A stretch of 64,000 bases of DNA from an uncultured Alphaproteobacteria bacterium (lineage in GTDB: Bacteria > Pseudomonadota > Alphaproteobacteria > RF32 > CAG-239). The stretch covers positions 1-64,000 of the forward strand of contig CAKQSV010000007.1 in assembly GCA_934273635.1 (NCBI GenBank), given 5' to 3'. A program made the position numbers and the translations under genes. Positions within the stretch are counted from its first letter, which is position 1. Each line of letters begins with the position of its first letter. Positions 49,687-59,665 of the stretch are shown here, in pieces. A model generated the notes under the pieces. It was not told the DNA's origin, did no database searches, and was given only the letters and a program-made list of their open reading frames with translations.

Positions 49687-50997
49687 CTAAATATCCAGAC
49701 CTTCATCCTGATACTGTTTAAGTTTGTTGCGAAGTGTGCGAATTGAAATTCCCAAAATATTGGCGGCAATCGTGCGGTTGCCCATCGTGTGTTTGAGCGT
49801 GTCGATAATCAGATTGCGCTCCATATTCGCCAACGTATTGCCCACAAACTCACCGCCACTCATCACCTCGCCCTCGGGAGCGGGGTTGACCACCGCGCTG
49901 ATGTCATCCAAAATCACGGCATCGGCGGAAATTTCATCTCCGGTACTGAGCAAAACCGCGCGGTGAATTGTGTTTTCAAGCTCACGCACATTTCCCGGCC
50001 AACGATAATTCATCAACTTGGCTTCAGCCTCTTTACTGACGGGTTTGAGCGGAATATCGTTCAGCTCGGAATATTTTTTAACAAAGTGTTTGGTCAAGAC
50101 CATAACATCATCCATACGGTCGCGCAAAGGCGGAATATTAATATTTACCACGTTCAGACGATAGTACAAGTCTTGTCGAAAAGTGCCGTTTTTGACCGCC
50201 TCGTCAAGATTGCGGTTGGAGGTGGCGATAATGCGGGTATTGACTTTTATCGGGCTTTTACCGCCGATACGGTCAATTTCTTTCTCTTGAATCGCGCGCA
50301 GGAGCTTGGCCTGAATTTTAATATCCATCTCGGAAATTTCATCAAGCAAAAGCGTGCCGTCAGAGGCTTCTTCAAACTTGCCGATACGACGGGCAACCGC
50401 TCCGGTAAACGCCCCTTTCTCATAACCGAAAAGCTCTGATTCCAACAAAGTTTCCGGAATAGCGGCGCAGTTGACGGCAACAAATTTTTTGTTGGCACGT
50501 TTGGAGTTGTCATGCACAAAGCGCGAAAAAATCTCCTTACCGGTTCCGGACTCGCCGGTGAGCAAAATATTCGCCTCGGACGGGGCAACCTGCTTGGCCA
50601 TTTTGAGCACGGCCTCGGTCTTTTTATCACCATAAATCAGCGCGTGATTCTCACGGGTGGCGGCGGCTAAAACCGCACCAATCAGCTCGGCATCAGGCGG
50701 CAGAGGAATATATTCTTTGGCGCCGGCCTTAATCGCCTTCACCGCCAAAGTCGAATCATTGGCCACGCCGCAAGCCACAACAGTAACATTAATCCGTTCC
50801 TGCTCCAGTGACGAGATAAATTTATAAACATCAAGTTTAACATCTATCATCACCAGTTCGACCGATTTGCCGCCGCGCAAAATCTCAAGTCCGCTTTCAA
50901 CCGTGTCGGCAAGCGTTACCTGTCCGCCCTGTTGAACGGCAATTTTGCTCGCGGCGCCTATCTGCCCGTTTAATGTTCCTACTATCAGCAGCTCCAT
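49687..50997 (-). CDS. flbD: Sigma-54-dependent flagellar regulator FlbD
   Basis: 436 residues: an atypical receiver (~1-115) lacking the usual N-terminal acidic pair, an AAA+ domain with GESGTGKE, ESELFGYEKGAFTGA (the sigma-54 contact loop) and GTLLLDEISEMD, and a C-terminal Fis-type helix-turn-helix (NRTIAANILGISIRTLRNKLKQY). The position inside fliN-flbD-flhA is the Caulobacter arrangement; FlbD activates late flagellar promoters there. The sigma-54 promoter at 59578-59593 is a likely target. Confidence 0.93.
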   Translation of the reverse strand: MELLIVGTLNGQIGAASKIAVQQGGQVTLADTVESGLEILRGGKSVELVMIDVKLDVYKFISSLEQERINVTVVACGVANDSTLAVKAIKAGAKEYIPLPPDAELIGAVLAAATRENHALIYGDKKTEAVLKMAKQVAPSEANILLTGESGTGKEIFSRFVHDNSKRANKKFVAVNCAAIPETLLESELFGYEKGAFTGAVARRIGKFEEASDGTLLLDEISEMDIKIQAKLLRAIQEKEIDRIGGKSPIKVNTRIIATSNRNLDEAVKNGTFRQDLYYRLNVVNINIPPLRDRMDDVMVLTKHFVKKYSELNDIPLKPVSKEAEAKLMNYRWPGNVRELENTIHRAVLLSTGDEISADAVILDDISAVVNPAPEGEVMSGGEFVGNTLANMERNLIIDTLKHTMGNRTIAANILGISIRTLRNKLKQYQDEGLDI

Positions 50998-51011
50998 TTA
51001 AGTCCTCGTAC

Positions 51012-51365
51012 CTATTTGGCAGGCATTTTGACAATCTCGGTCATGGTAATACCGAGTTTGTCATCAACCACCACAACTTCACCGCGGGCAACCAGATTGT
51101 TGTTGACATAAATATCAATCGCCTCGCCCACTTTTTTATCAAGTTCGATTATCGTGCCTTTATTAATTTTCAATAGTTGGCTGACCTTAATGCGGGTTTT
51201 ACCCAATATCGCCGAAACCTTAACCGGAATATCATAGACGGCCTCCAAATCGCTGGCGGAGTTGGGAATATCAAAATTATCCAAACCGCTTTCTTTTTTG
51301 AGAATCGGCTCTTCTTCGCTATTGTTATTCTCGTTCATTTCATCAAGTTCTAAATTATCACTCAT
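51012..51365 (-). CDS. fliN: Flagellar switch protein FliN
   Basis: 117-residue C-ring protein with the SpoA domain (AVYDIPVKVSAILGKTRIKVSQLLKINKGTIIELDKKVGEAIDIYVNNNLVARGEVVVVDDKLGITMTEIV, family features spread through residues ~38-115) after an acidic, Asn/Glu-rich tail. The ATG at 51365 has GGAG 7 bases upstream and is favoured over an adjacent GTG. Confidence 0.95.
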   Translation of the reverse strand: MSDNLELDEMNENNNSEEEPILKKESGLDNFDIPNSASDLEAVYDIPVKVSAILGKTRIKVSQLLKINKGTIIELDKKVGEAIDIYVNNNLVARGEVVVVDDKLGITMTEIVKMPAK

Positions 51366-51381
51366 CACAATCTCCGCTGTG

Positions 51382-52059
51382 TTATTGTTTATCCAGCATT
51401 TGTTCTACTTGTTCCAGTTGTTGACACGGGGTATATTCCACACCGCCGTTGTCCCACTCCACACGGCACGAGCAACGCTCCAATCCGCTGTCTTTATGGA
51501 TGGCGATTTTGCCCTCAAAGTCATTACTGTTCGCCAACTTAATAATACTTTCCTGAACGTATGATATAATATCAGGATTAATATAGAAAGACAATTTTGC
51601 ATTATGTTTAAAATTGTTGAAATTGTCTTGCAAAAACTTATCAACCAGAGCGGCGGCGTTTTCCTCCAACAAAGACGGAACCAATGTGGTCAGCGCCTGT
51701 TTTAAGATTTGCACCGCTTCGTGCTCGCGGGTTTTATCACTCTCATCAGCATGCGCCAAAAGCACCGTTAATTTTTGCGAAATGTCCGCCAACAAAGAAT
51801 TGGTCTCGGCGGCAATATCCTGACGAGCGCTGTTATAGCCTTTTTCATAACCGTCTTGCGCGGCGGCGGAAACTTTTGCGTCAAGCTCTTCTTGAGAAAA
51901 AGTCGGCACCACCGGCTCAGGCACAACCTCAACCTGCGGCGTTTGCTCTTCTGCTGTCTCGGGCTCCTCCTCAACAATATCAGGCAGAGGCTCGGGCAAT
52001 TTGGTATCACAACCGCCGACCACAAAATTATCAAACAAAAATTTTTTTAACTCTGCCAT
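51382..52059 (-). CDS. fliH: FliH/FlbE-type flagellar assembly protein
   Basis: 225 residues with an acidic, proline-rich N-terminal half (PEPLPDIVEEEPETAEEQTP) followed by a helical region (FSQEELDAKVSAAAQDGYEKGYNSARQDIAAET) and a conserved C-terminal domain. By position (fliG-X-fliN) and composition it is the alphaproteobacterial FliH homologue, FlbE in Caulobacter, thought to regulate the export ATPase FliI. Sequence similarity across this family is low, so position carries much of the call. Confidence 0.8.
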   Translation of the reverse strand: MAELKKFLFDNFVVGGCDTKLPEPLPDIVEEEPETAEEQTPQVEVVPEPVVPTFSQEELDAKVSAAAQDGYEKGYNSARQDIAAETNSLLADISQKLTVLLAHADESDKTREHEAVQILKQALTTLVPSLLEENAAALVDKFLQDNFNNFKHNAKLSFYINPDIISYVQESIIKLANSNDFEGKIAIHKDSGLERCSCRVEWDNGGVEYTPCQQLEQVEQMLDKQ

Positions 52060-52068
52060 AAAACCGCC

Positions 52069-53091
52069 CTAGTATACCAATTCGTCACTCTCTTTGCCCT
52101 CGCTGATGACGATTTCGTTAGTAGCCGCCAAATCTTTTGCCACGCCGACAACATACTGCTGAGCCTCTTCAACCTCACGCAATCTGACCGGTCCCATGGC
52201 CTCCATATCTTCTTTGAGAATCTTACCGGCACGGGTAGACATATTGCTGAAGAACAGCTCTTTAATGCTTTCGGAAGCGCCTTTGAGGGCTGTTGCCAGT
52301 TTGTCTTTATCAACATTGCGCAACAAAACTTGAATACCTTGTGCGTCAATACGCATAAGGTCTTCAAACGTAAACATCAAAGACTTAATGCGGTCGGCAG
52401 ATTCACGGTTGCGCTCTTCCAACGCCTCCATAAAGCGACCTTCGGTGTTGCGGTCAAGAGAGTTGAAGATTTCGGCAATCAGCTCGTGAGAATCGCGGCG
52501 CGTTGATTTTGACAAGTTACTCATAAACTCTTTGCGCAAAGTTTTTTCCAAGCCGTCCAAAACCTCTTTCTGCACGGCGTCCATGCGCAGCATACGCATA
52601 ATAATTTCCATCGCAAAGTTCTCAGGCAACAGGGCGATAACTTTTGCCGCGTGCTCGGCTTTGATTTTGGAAAGAATAACGGCAATGGTTTGCGGATATT
52701 CGTTTTTGAGGTAGTTGGCCAAAACGTGCTCGTTCACGTTGCCCAATTTATCCCACATGGTACGACCCGCCGGTCCGCGGATTTCTTCCATAATCGAAGA
52801 CACGCGGTCTTTATCCAATGCTTTGGCAAGCAAACGTTCCGTACTCTCGTAAGAACCGATAAGATTGCCGGTGCTGGAGGCTTTATCAATAAACTCCTGC
52901 ATGATTTTTTCCACCACCTCGGAGTTGACCTTGCCCAAACTAGCCATAATCACCGACAGCTCTTTGATTTCCTCATCATCCATTTTAGAAAAAACCGCCG
53001 ACGACTTTTCCTCATCCAACGACAACATCAAAATCGCCGCTTTCTGCTGACCGGATAATAAACTGTAATCATCAATCACATTTTGTTTCAT
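52069..53091 (-). CDS. fliG: Flagellar motor switch protein FliG
   Basis: 340-residue rotor protein at the MS-ring/C-ring interface. QQKAAILMLSLDEEKSSAVFSKMDDEEIKELS opens the N-terminal domain; EYPQTIAVILSKIKAEHAAKVIALLP and the charged C-terminal segment MFTFEDLMRIDAQGIQVLLRNVDKDKLATALKGA (stator contact) are typical. Confidence 0.97.
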   Translation of the reverse strand: MKQNVIDDYSLLSGQQKAAILMLSLDEEKSSAVFSKMDDEEIKELSVIMASLGKVNSEVVEKIMQEFIDKASSTGNLIGSYESTERLLAKALDKDRVSSIMEEIRGPAGRTMWDKLGNVNEHVLANYLKNEYPQTIAVILSKIKAEHAAKVIALLPENFAMEIIMRMLRMDAVQKEVLDGLEKTLRKEFMSNLSKSTRRDSHELIAEIFNSLDRNTEGRFMEALEERNRESADRIKSLMFTFEDLMRIDAQGIQVLLRNVDKDKLATALKGASESIKELFFSNMSTRAGKILKEDMEAMGPVRLREVEEAQQYVVGVAKDLAATNEIVISEGKESDELVY

Positions 53092-53106
53092 CTGCTACCG
53101 CCTGCC

Positions 53107-54726
53107 TTAACTATTGTCGCTCTGATACAACCAACTGCGGATAACATTAACCGCCGCGTCGGGGTTTTTATCAATAAAGTCATTAATCTTACGCACCGAA
53201 GAGGCCTTAATCCGTCCGTCTACCTTATCCATATTTACCATATCATCAAAGTTCATATCATCGTTCAGAAAACTTGATAATAGCATATTATCATCGCGAC
53301 CGGAATCACCAATTAGTTTAGCATCGGATGACGAAGTCGCCGTGTCGAACGCATTGTTTATCAGCGGGCGAATAACCAATAAGATGACCAACACAGCCAC
53401 TATCGCCACACCCAGACCTTCGGACATTCTCATCAGCTCGGCTTTGGTAAAGCCAAAGAACAGCCGCTCGGTTTGTTCCGCCACTTCAGGCATTACATTA
53501 ACAAAGCGCATATTTTCAACCTCGACCTTATCGCCGCGTTCGGCGTCAAAGCCCACCGCCGACTTGACAAGCGCGGTGATTTTGTTCATTTCTTCTTGCG
53601 TGCGGGGTTTATAAACCATATTACCGTCGGCGTCTTTTTCATAAACACCATCAACCAACACCGCCACGCTCATGCGCTCAATATCGCCGCTGTTTTTGAT
53701 TTTGTTGCGGATGACTTTGGAGATTTCATAGTTCATAACCTCTTCAGTGCGGGAATTATTGCTATAACTGCCGCTGTTGTTATTAACAACGTCGGCGTTC
53801 GGGATATTTTGCGCCACGCTGACCGGAACCTCACGGCTGTTGTTTACACCCTCTTCGGTAACGGAAGTTTGCGAACGCACCACCTGACTGTCGGGGTCAT
53901 AAATCTCCTCGTTAGTGACGACCTTATCAAAGTTCATCACCAGATTGACCTGCGCGCGAACACTGCCTTCACCCAAAGAATTTTCAAGCAGGCTTTGCAC
54001 CTTTTGCGCGATTTTGCGTTCTTGCTCCATGCGCATAACCTCGTTGTTGGCGGCGGACAAAGCCTCAGGATTTTCAAAGTTTTGCGTGAGCAGATTGCCG
54101 GCGCTGTCGACAATGGCAATATTTTTAACATCAAGTTTAGGCACGGCGGCAGAAACCAACTTTTGAATCGACTGAATACTTGCCAAACTGAGTTTTTTGC
54201 CGTCTTTGGTTTTAATCACCACCGAGGCGCTGGGTTGCTGCTCCTCACGGGAAAACATCTCGCGTTTAGGCAAGACCAAATGCACGCGGGCGCTTTTGAT
54301 GTTATCCACCGAGCGAATCGTTCTTGCCAGCTCTCCCTCAAGCGCGCGCACCAAATTGATATTTTGCACAAAATTGGTTGAGCCGAGCGCGTCGCTGTTG
54401 TCAAAAATTTCATAACCGACACCGGAACCACCGGAAGCGGCGGCAATATCCGCGGTGTTGATACGCAAGCGATTTACGTCATCCGTCGGTACCAAAATGG
54501 TCGTACCGTTATCCGACAACTTATATTTTACGTTTTCCGCCTCAAGCTGAGAGACAATCTGTTTGGCGTTTTCCAAATCCAAATCAGAATAAAGCACGGC
54601 AAAATCGCTATTCCCTATCCTAGAAAACAGATAGCCGAAAAAGCTGATTAAGAACAAAGCCACGCCCGCAAGCGCAATCAAACGCCCCGGAGACAGATTT
54701 TTTAGAGTTTGTAAAAAGTTGTTCAC
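53107..54726 (-). CDS. fliF: Flagellar MS-ring protein FliF
   Basis: 539-residue ring protein of the inner membrane with two membrane helices (residues ~18-38 and ~435-455), the YscJ-like ring-building motifs (FAVLYSDLDLENAKQIVSQLE, RALEGELARTIRSVDNIKSARVHLVLPKR) and a C-terminal FliG-binding tail. The GTG at 54726 yields MNNFLQTLKNLSPGRL, the usual start; the in-frame TTG at 54753 is less likely. First gene of the ten-gene run to the J-domain protein. Confidence 0.95.
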   Translation of the reverse strand: MNNFLQTLKNLSPGRLIALAGVALFLISFFGYLFSRIGNSDFAVLYSDLDLENAKQIVSQLEAENVKYKLSDNGTTILVPTDDVNRLRINTADIAAASGGSGVGYEIFDNSDALGSTNFVQNINLVRALEGELARTIRSVDNIKSARVHLVLPKREMFSREEQQPSASVVIKTKDGKKLSLASIQSIQKLVSAAVPKLDVKNIAIVDSAGNLLTQNFENPEALSAANNEVMRMEQERKIAQKVQSLLENSLGEGSVRAQVNLVMNFDKVVTNEEIYDPDSQVVRSQTSVTEEGVNNSREVPVSVAQNIPNADVVNNNSGSYSNNSRTEEVMNYEISKVIRNKIKNSGDIERMSVAVLVDGVYEKDADGNMVYKPRTQEEMNKITALVKSAVGFDAERGDKVEVENMRFVNVMPEVAEQTERLFFGFTKAELMRMSEGLGVAIVAVLVILLVIRPLINNAFDTATSSSDAKLIGDSGRDDNMLLSSFLNDDMNFDDMVNMDKVDGRIKASSVRKINDFIDKNPDAAVNVIRSWLYQSDNS

Positions 54727-54841
54727 GGCAATTACATCTTTCTTAACACACAAATGTACAATTGTTTATATAACTAGCTTAATTTTCCGCTTATTAAAAC
54801 TCTATATTTGACATATTCACAGCTAAATCGTAACCCCTAAA

Positions 54842-54865
54842 GGCCCAAGTCTTGTGACTTGAGCC
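54842..54865. terminator. Probable terminator of the fliK-flgD-flgE unit
   Basis: GGCCCAAGTC (54842-54851) and GACTTGAGCC (54856-54865) pair with one mismatch around a four-base loop, 36 bases after flgE. The U-run is short on the minus strand (three) and four on the plus. Confidence 0.5.
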
Positions 54866-54900
54866 ATTTTAGGAAGAAAAATCAATGAGTTGCTTTATAA

Positions 54901-57096
54901 CTAAATCATTCTGGTCAGTTCATCAAGCATTTCATCGGCAGTGGTAATAATTTTGGTCGAGGCAGAATAAGCGCGTTGCACAACCACCATATTTGACAAC
55001 TCGTTCGCCAAATCGACCGTTGAATCCTCTAATGAATAAGAGGTGATTTCACCGGCGCCGTTGTCTCCGGCCTGCTTAAGCATAGCCTGTCCGGACTCGT
55101 CGGTCGCAATCCAAACGTTACCGGTCAGAGAGCTCATACCGTTCGGGTTGGAGAATGTTGCGAGCGGCAAAATGGCTATCGGACGGGTCTCACCGTTATC
55201 AAACACCGCGGTTACAATACCGTTGGCGTCAATATCAACACCGGAGTAGTTACCAAACTTAGCACCGTCTTGTTTGATGTATGAGGTGGTGAAACCGCCG
55301 GAAAGCTGAGTGAAACCGTCACTTGTTCCGACATTACCCATATTGACGGCAATGTTGTTACCATGCGCCGCATCCATATTCTTGGCACCGTTAGCCCAAG
55401 TGATATTCATGCTGTCAATGCCGAAAGATTTAGGCGTACCGTCAGAGTTGAACAAAACAGCCGAAACCTGCGAGCCTTGACGCTTACTGCCGTCAACTAA
55501 GGTAAAGGTGTTTGACAATGTGCCTCCGGTTGCAATCGGAACCCAGCCGTTGCCGGAATCTCTCATTTGACCGCTGACCGCACCGCCAAGATTGGCAACA
55601 TTAATAGCAATGTCGGCACTGGTTGTCGTGGGCGCAATCTCCAGAGTGTTACCGCTGGCGGTGTAGCACTCGCTGTTCGGCAATTTGGCATTAATGTTGT
55701 TTGACAACAGCTCAACCAGTTTAGAAGTTGAAACGTTAGCGCCGGTTGTAGCCGCGTCAATGCTGATTTCATAAGGGTCACCCGCCGTTCCATCTCCATC
55801 GTTGGCCGCGCCGGCAACAAACTTAAAGTATTTACCGCCAATCATAAAAGCACCGGCATTGGTATAGGTTGTGGCTGTGGTTGACGTAAAGGTGATTGAT
55901 GCGCAGTTTTTAGAGGCGGTGTCAAGTTCTTCAATCGTAAAGATACCGCTCGGAATACCGGTGGTCTCATTAGGATTGACGGCGCTCTGAACGCAGGCAA
56001 GCGTTTTGCTCGCGTCAATAGTCAAAGCTCCGCCCGAGACTGACTGCACAATTTTAACCGTATTGCCACTGGCTGAAAATCGGTTGCCGGCAGGCATATT
56101 ATCCTGCATGGCAGAAACCAAATTTTTAACCGCCTCGCTTGAAGAAGAAACATCACGAGAAACCGCAATGTTGGTTCCGGCGTATCCGGCAACATCGTCA
56201 ACAAACTCAAAAACATAGGTTTTACCGGTACCGGCGTCGGTGATACTGATTTGAGAACCGTTGGTCGGAATTGAATTGAACTCTAACTGACCGGCAGAAT
56301 AGTAAATGCTGTTGTTATCAGCTGAGTTTGTCAGAGTAATGTTGGCGGCGCCTTTGGGGATGCTGACACCCATGCTCCAACTGTTGGAACCAATCTTATT
56401 ATAGTCAATGCTCAAGTTGCTGGCATTACCAAGGCTGTCATAAATCAGCGCTGAGAGTTTTTGCGAACTGCCGATATTATCCGAAGCCGGCAGGTTGGCT
56501 CCCATACTCAACTGCGTGGTAGAAGTGGCGGTACCGCCGATAGTGGCAAGGTTAATCGGTTTGAGGTTGGTGGAGTCAATGATATTGTCATTGATATAAA
56601 CCACACTACCGCTCTCGTCATAATAAGCCTTCATATAGTTAATACCTTGAATATTAACAACAGAGGCTTCCGAAGAACCATCCCACGGCAACAAAGACCA
56701 TGCCTGAGCATAGTAACCGCCGCTGTTGCGCAAATAACCGTTGGTGTCGGCGGTGAAACTACCGGCGCGGGTATAAGCCCAAACATCGCTGTTGCCCGGG
56801 GTGGCTGTCTGATTGACAACAAAATAACCGTTACCGCTGATTGCCAAATCGGTTGATGAGGTTGAAGACGACAGCAAACCCTGCGCGCTGATGTCTTGTC
56901 TGGACACAGACTGCACGCCGCCCGAAGCATAGTTGCTGCTTGAGGTTTGTTTGGTCACCAAAGTTTTAAAGGCCGTATTGGTACCCTTATAACCAACGGT
57001 GCTGATATTGGAAATATTATCCGAAATCGCACTCAGAGCGCTGGATTGTGATGCCAGTCCCGAAACGCCGGATCTCATTGAACCTAAAATACTCAT
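54901..57096 (-). CDS. flgE: Flagellar hook protein FlgE
   Basis: 731-residue hook subunit, long for the family. The N-terminus (SILGSMRSGVSGLASQSSALSAISDNISNISTVGYKGTNTAFKTLVT) and C-terminus (DLANELSNMVVVQRAYSASTKIITTADEMLDELTRMI) are the conserved coiled-coil ends of hook and rod proteins; the extra length is a Thr/Ser/Asn-rich surface domain region (~250-560). AGGAGAAA precedes the ATG. Confidence 0.94.
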   Translation of the reverse strand: MSILGSMRSGVSGLASQSSALSAISDNISNISTVGYKGTNTAFKTLVTKQTSSSNYASGGVQSVSRQDISAQGLLSSSTSSTDLAISGNGYFVVNQTATPGNSDVWAYTRAGSFTADTNGYLRNSGGYYAQAWSLLPWDGSSEASVVNIQGINYMKAYYDESGSVVYINDNIIDSTNLKPINLATIGGTATSTTQLSMGANLPASDNIGSSQKLSALIYDSLGNASNLSIDYNKIGSNSWSMGVSIPKGAANITLTNSADNNSIYYSAGQLEFNSIPTNGSQISITDAGTGKTYVFEFVDDVAGYAGTNIAVSRDVSSSSEAVKNLVSAMQDNMPAGNRFSASGNTVKIVQSVSGGALTIDASKTLACVQSAVNPNETTGIPSGIFTIEELDTASKNCASITFTSTTATTYTNAGAFMIGGKYFKFVAGAANDGDGTAGDPYEISIDAATTGANVSTSKLVELLSNNINAKLPNSECYTASGNTLEIAPTTTSADIAINVANLGGAVSGQMRDSGNGWVPIATGGTLSNTFTLVDGSKRQGSQVSAVLFNSDGTPKSFGIDSMNITWANGAKNMDAAHGNNIAVNMGNVGTSDGFTQLSGGFTTSYIKQDGAKFGNYSGVDIDANGIVTAVFDNGETRPIAILPLATFSNPNGMSSLTGNVWIATDESGQAMLKQAGDNGAGEITSYSLEDSTVDLANELSNMVVVQRAYSASTKIITTADEMLDELTRMI

Positions 57097-57120
57097 TGTT
57101 TTTCTCCTAAAGTCTTATAA

Positions 57121-57942
57121 TTATAATACAAGCGCAGCTGCTTTGGCCGCATCTGAGATGGCATCAATTACTTCGCCCATTATTGATTGTTGTGCCGCAA
57201 CTTTCTGTTCGGCGGAATTGTTCCCGTCTTCGGTTTTGTCTGACGAGGGGTTGTTTTTATCAAAATAATCTCCATCGCGAATAGTCAAAATATCGCTGAG
57301 GTTAGCGGTTACCGAATCGCCAAGACCGATGTAAACGCCGTTACTGTCACTCGCAACACCCGTCACCTTGCCCAAAACCGTGGTGATAACATTGGCATTG
57401 GTTTCGCCCGATGCCACGTTCGTGCTCACAACAATCTGGTAGGCTCCGTCTTTAAGCTGATTGCCGTCTTTGTCTTTGCCGTCCCATTTGAAGTTGTGCG
57501 TGCCGGAGACTTTGTTGCCGGTTTCGGTATAAACGATATTACCACTGCTGTCTTTGACCATAATCGTGCAACTGTTCACATCCTTATCCAAAGTGTAGGT
57601 TGCTTGCGCTTTGCCGCCCTCAAGAGGCATAACATCACCCAAAACCTGCGCCACTTTGCCAATATAAGAGACCGCTTGCGCGCCAAGATTATTGTTATTT
57701 AACGCAATCAACGAATCTAATTTGGCGTTGGTTTGAATCGCCTGCTCAACATTAGAGTACTGTACCAACTGACTGGTGAACTCGGAAGTATCCGTCGGAT
57801 CAAGCGGATCCTGATATTTCAACTGCGTGGTCAGCAAGGTCAAAAAGGTATTCATATCGGCGGACAATGTCTTAGACGCCGAGGAAGTACTCGAATTAGC
57901 CGTGCTTGAAGCATACCCATTAATTGCACTTATATCTGTCAT
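57121..57942 (-). CDS. flgD: Flagellar hook-capping protein FlgD
   Basis: 273-residue hook scaffolding protein with the FlgD N-terminal motif FLTLLTTQLKYQDPLDPTDTSEFTSQLVQYSNVEQ and a FlgD Ig-like domain (VSGTHNFKWDGKDKDGNQLKDGAYQIVVS). The C-terminal ~40 residues are Asp/Asn-rich and less conserved. GGAGAAAA precedes the ATG. Confidence 0.95.
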   Translation of the reverse strand: MTDISAINGYASSTANSSTSSASKTLSADMNTFLTLLTTQLKYQDPLDPTDTSEFTSQLVQYSNVEQAIQTNAKLDSLIALNNNNLGAQAVSYIGKVAQVLGDVMPLEGGKAQATYTLDKDVNSCTIMVKDSSGNIVYTETGNKVSGTHNFKWDGKDKDGNQLKDGAYQIVVSTNVASGETNANVITTVLGKVTGVASDSNGVYIGLGDSVTANLSDILTIRDGDYFDKNNPSSDKTEDGNNSAEQKVAAQQSIMGEVIDAISDAAKAAALVL

Positions 57943-57953
57943 GGTTTTTCTCC

Positions 57954-59540
57954 CTAAACTCTAATATTTACGCCATCAACGCCGATATAATCGTTAGCGG
58001 CGGTTTCTTCCGCAACATCTTGTGTGATAACTTCACCGATAAAAGTTCTGAGGCGCTCGCGCTCATTATTGTTTTGTTCATCCCCGCGGTAGCTGAAACT
58101 GAAACTGCCGTCTTCGGTTTGAAAACCGGCATTATCAAACACTTGCTTAAGGGCGCTCAAATCTTTTTGCAACAGCTCCATGGTGTTGGCATCAGAAGCT
58201 ACGATATGCGCCTGCAAACGCCCGTCTTTGCTGATTTGCATTTTGATTTCAAGATGACCGAGCTCGGCCGGCTTGAGCTGAATTTCAATTTTATCAACGC
58301 CCTTAATTGCCGACTGGGTGATATTAACCTTAATCTGCTCGGCAACCTCGCGGGTTAAGCCTTTGTCATAGGCATCTTTGAACGAAGTGTCGGTTGCGGT
58401 ATTTTGATTGACAGCGTTCACCGAGCGCGCCCCCTCGCCCGCTACAAACACCTGAGAAGAAGACAACCCCGCGCTTTCAGCACGCGTGACGGCAACTTCC
58501 GCCTGAGTCTCGACTTCAACATTGGCGACCTCTTCCGCCACGTTTAACACCGCGGCTTGCGGCTGAACGGAAGTCTCAGCTTTTTGCGACTCAACTTTAA
58601 CTTCTGGCTGAACCTCAGCCATATCGTCCTGAATAGTGGTCGGCTCGACCTCGACAACTTCATCAAACAGCGGCGTAAGCGGCTTGTCCGTCAGCGAATC
58701 GGTCACTTTGTCTTCTTTGACCGAAACTTTGACGGCAACGGCGGTATCTTCCGGCAACAACTCGGCAATTTTTTCCTCTTGCGCGGCGATAACTTCTTCC
58801 GGCAGAATATCAACCTGATTGTCTACCGGCAAAACCTGCTTGGCAACCGTCGGCGTGGCAACAACTTCAGCTTCAACCGGCGCATCTTCTTGAACCATGA
58901 TTCGCGGCTGTTCAATATTTTCATCCGCAATAACCGGCGTTACAGGCGGAATAACAACCTCAGCAGGTTGCGCAGTTTCAGACATTTGCGGAACAACATT
59001 TTCAGCAACATCCATAACCGGCACCACGTTTTCAGGCTCAACCGAAACCGCGGCAGGCTCAACCTCAAGCACAGGCATTGTAACATAGCCCACAACCGAC
59101 TCTACAATCTCTGCTACCATGTCGCCGTTCTCATCAACAACAGGAGCTACAACCGCTTCATCGGGATTTTCCGTCGGCATGGATTCTTGCGCTTGCGGCT
59201 TGTCAGACACAACGGTATTATCCGCCTGAGTGTCGTCTTTTGAGGTCTTTTTAGATTGAGACTGATTTTTCGCGGGCTTTTCCTTAGGTTCAGACTTAGC
59301 CTCGTCCGCGCTTGCGCTACGGTTAGCGGTTTTATCGGCTGTTTTAACTTCAACAGACGAGGTTTGTTGCTGATAATCCGCCGCAACATCATCCTTGCCC
59401 GCAGTCACACTTTCAACCTTGGGTTTGGCGCTTGCCGTTTTAATCATATCAGCAAAGCTCTCGGAAGCAGAGGATTGCTTCTTTCCCTCTCCGGTTGTCA
59501 TCGCCTTAAGTAAGCTGCTATTTAAGTCTGTTATCTGCAT
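57954..59540 (-). CDS. fliK: Flagellar hook-length control protein FliK
   Basis: 528 residues: a long Val/Glu/Pro/Ala-rich, probably unfolded ruler segment, then the Flg_hook domain at the C-terminus (AEQIKVNITQSAIKGVDKIEIQLKPAELGHLEIKMQISKDGRLQAHI ... DLSALKQVFDNAGF), which signals to FlhB. The ATG at 59540 gives MQITDLNSS; an in-frame codon at 59561 would lie within the region expected to contain the sigma-54 start site. First gene of fliK-flgD-flgE. Confidence 0.92.
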   Translation of the reverse strand: MQITDLNSSLLKAMTTGEGKKQSSASESFADMIKTASAKPKVESVTAGKDDVAADYQQQTSSVEVKTADKTANRSASADEAKSEPKEKPAKNQSQSKKTSKDDTQADNTVVSDKPQAQESMPTENPDEAVVAPVVDENGDMVAEIVESVVGYVTMPVLEVEPAAVSVEPENVVPVMDVAENVVPQMSETAQPAEVVIPPVTPVIADENIEQPRIMVQEDAPVEAEVVATPTVAKQVLPVDNQVDILPEEVIAAQEEKIAELLPEDTAVAVKVSVKEDKVTDSLTDKPLTPLFDEVVEVEPTTIQDDMAEVQPEVKVESQKAETSVQPQAAVLNVAEEVANVEVETQAEVAVTRAESAGLSSSQVFVAGEGARSVNAVNQNTATDTSFKDAYDKGLTREVAEQIKVNITQSAIKGVDKIEIQLKPAELGHLEIKMQISKDGRLQAHIVASDANTMELLQKDLSALKQVFDNAGFQTEDGSFSFSYRGDEQNNNERERLRTFIGEVITQDVAEETAANDYIGVDGVNIRV

Positions 59541-59577
59541 GGTCTCACGCCTAAAAAACAATTATTTGCTTTTAATA

Positions 59578-59593
59578 TGCAAATAGCGTGCCA
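59578..59593 (-). promoter_or_regulatory. Consensus sigma-54 promoter of fliK-flgD-flgE
   Basis: On the minus strand TGGCACG-N4-TTGCA, with GG and GC separated by exactly ten bases. Transcription would start about 12 bases after the GC, near 59567, some 27 bases before the fliK ATG. Confidence 0.88.
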
Positions 59594-59611
59594 AAAAAAA
59601 CATACAGATAT

Positions 59612-59641
59612 AAAAAAAGGATAAAGCTTTCACCTTATCCT
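59612..59641 (-). terminator. Terminator of flaF
   Basis: On the minus strand AGGATAA and TTATCCT (59635-59641 and 59618-59624) pair, followed by seven U. Confidence 0.88.
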
Positions 59642-59665
59642 CGGACGCAATCTTATTATATGGGT

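Noticed and set aside
53473..54381. 302-codon open frame opposite fliF
   Set aside because: Antisense to well-supported fliF codons; composition is that of a shadow frame.
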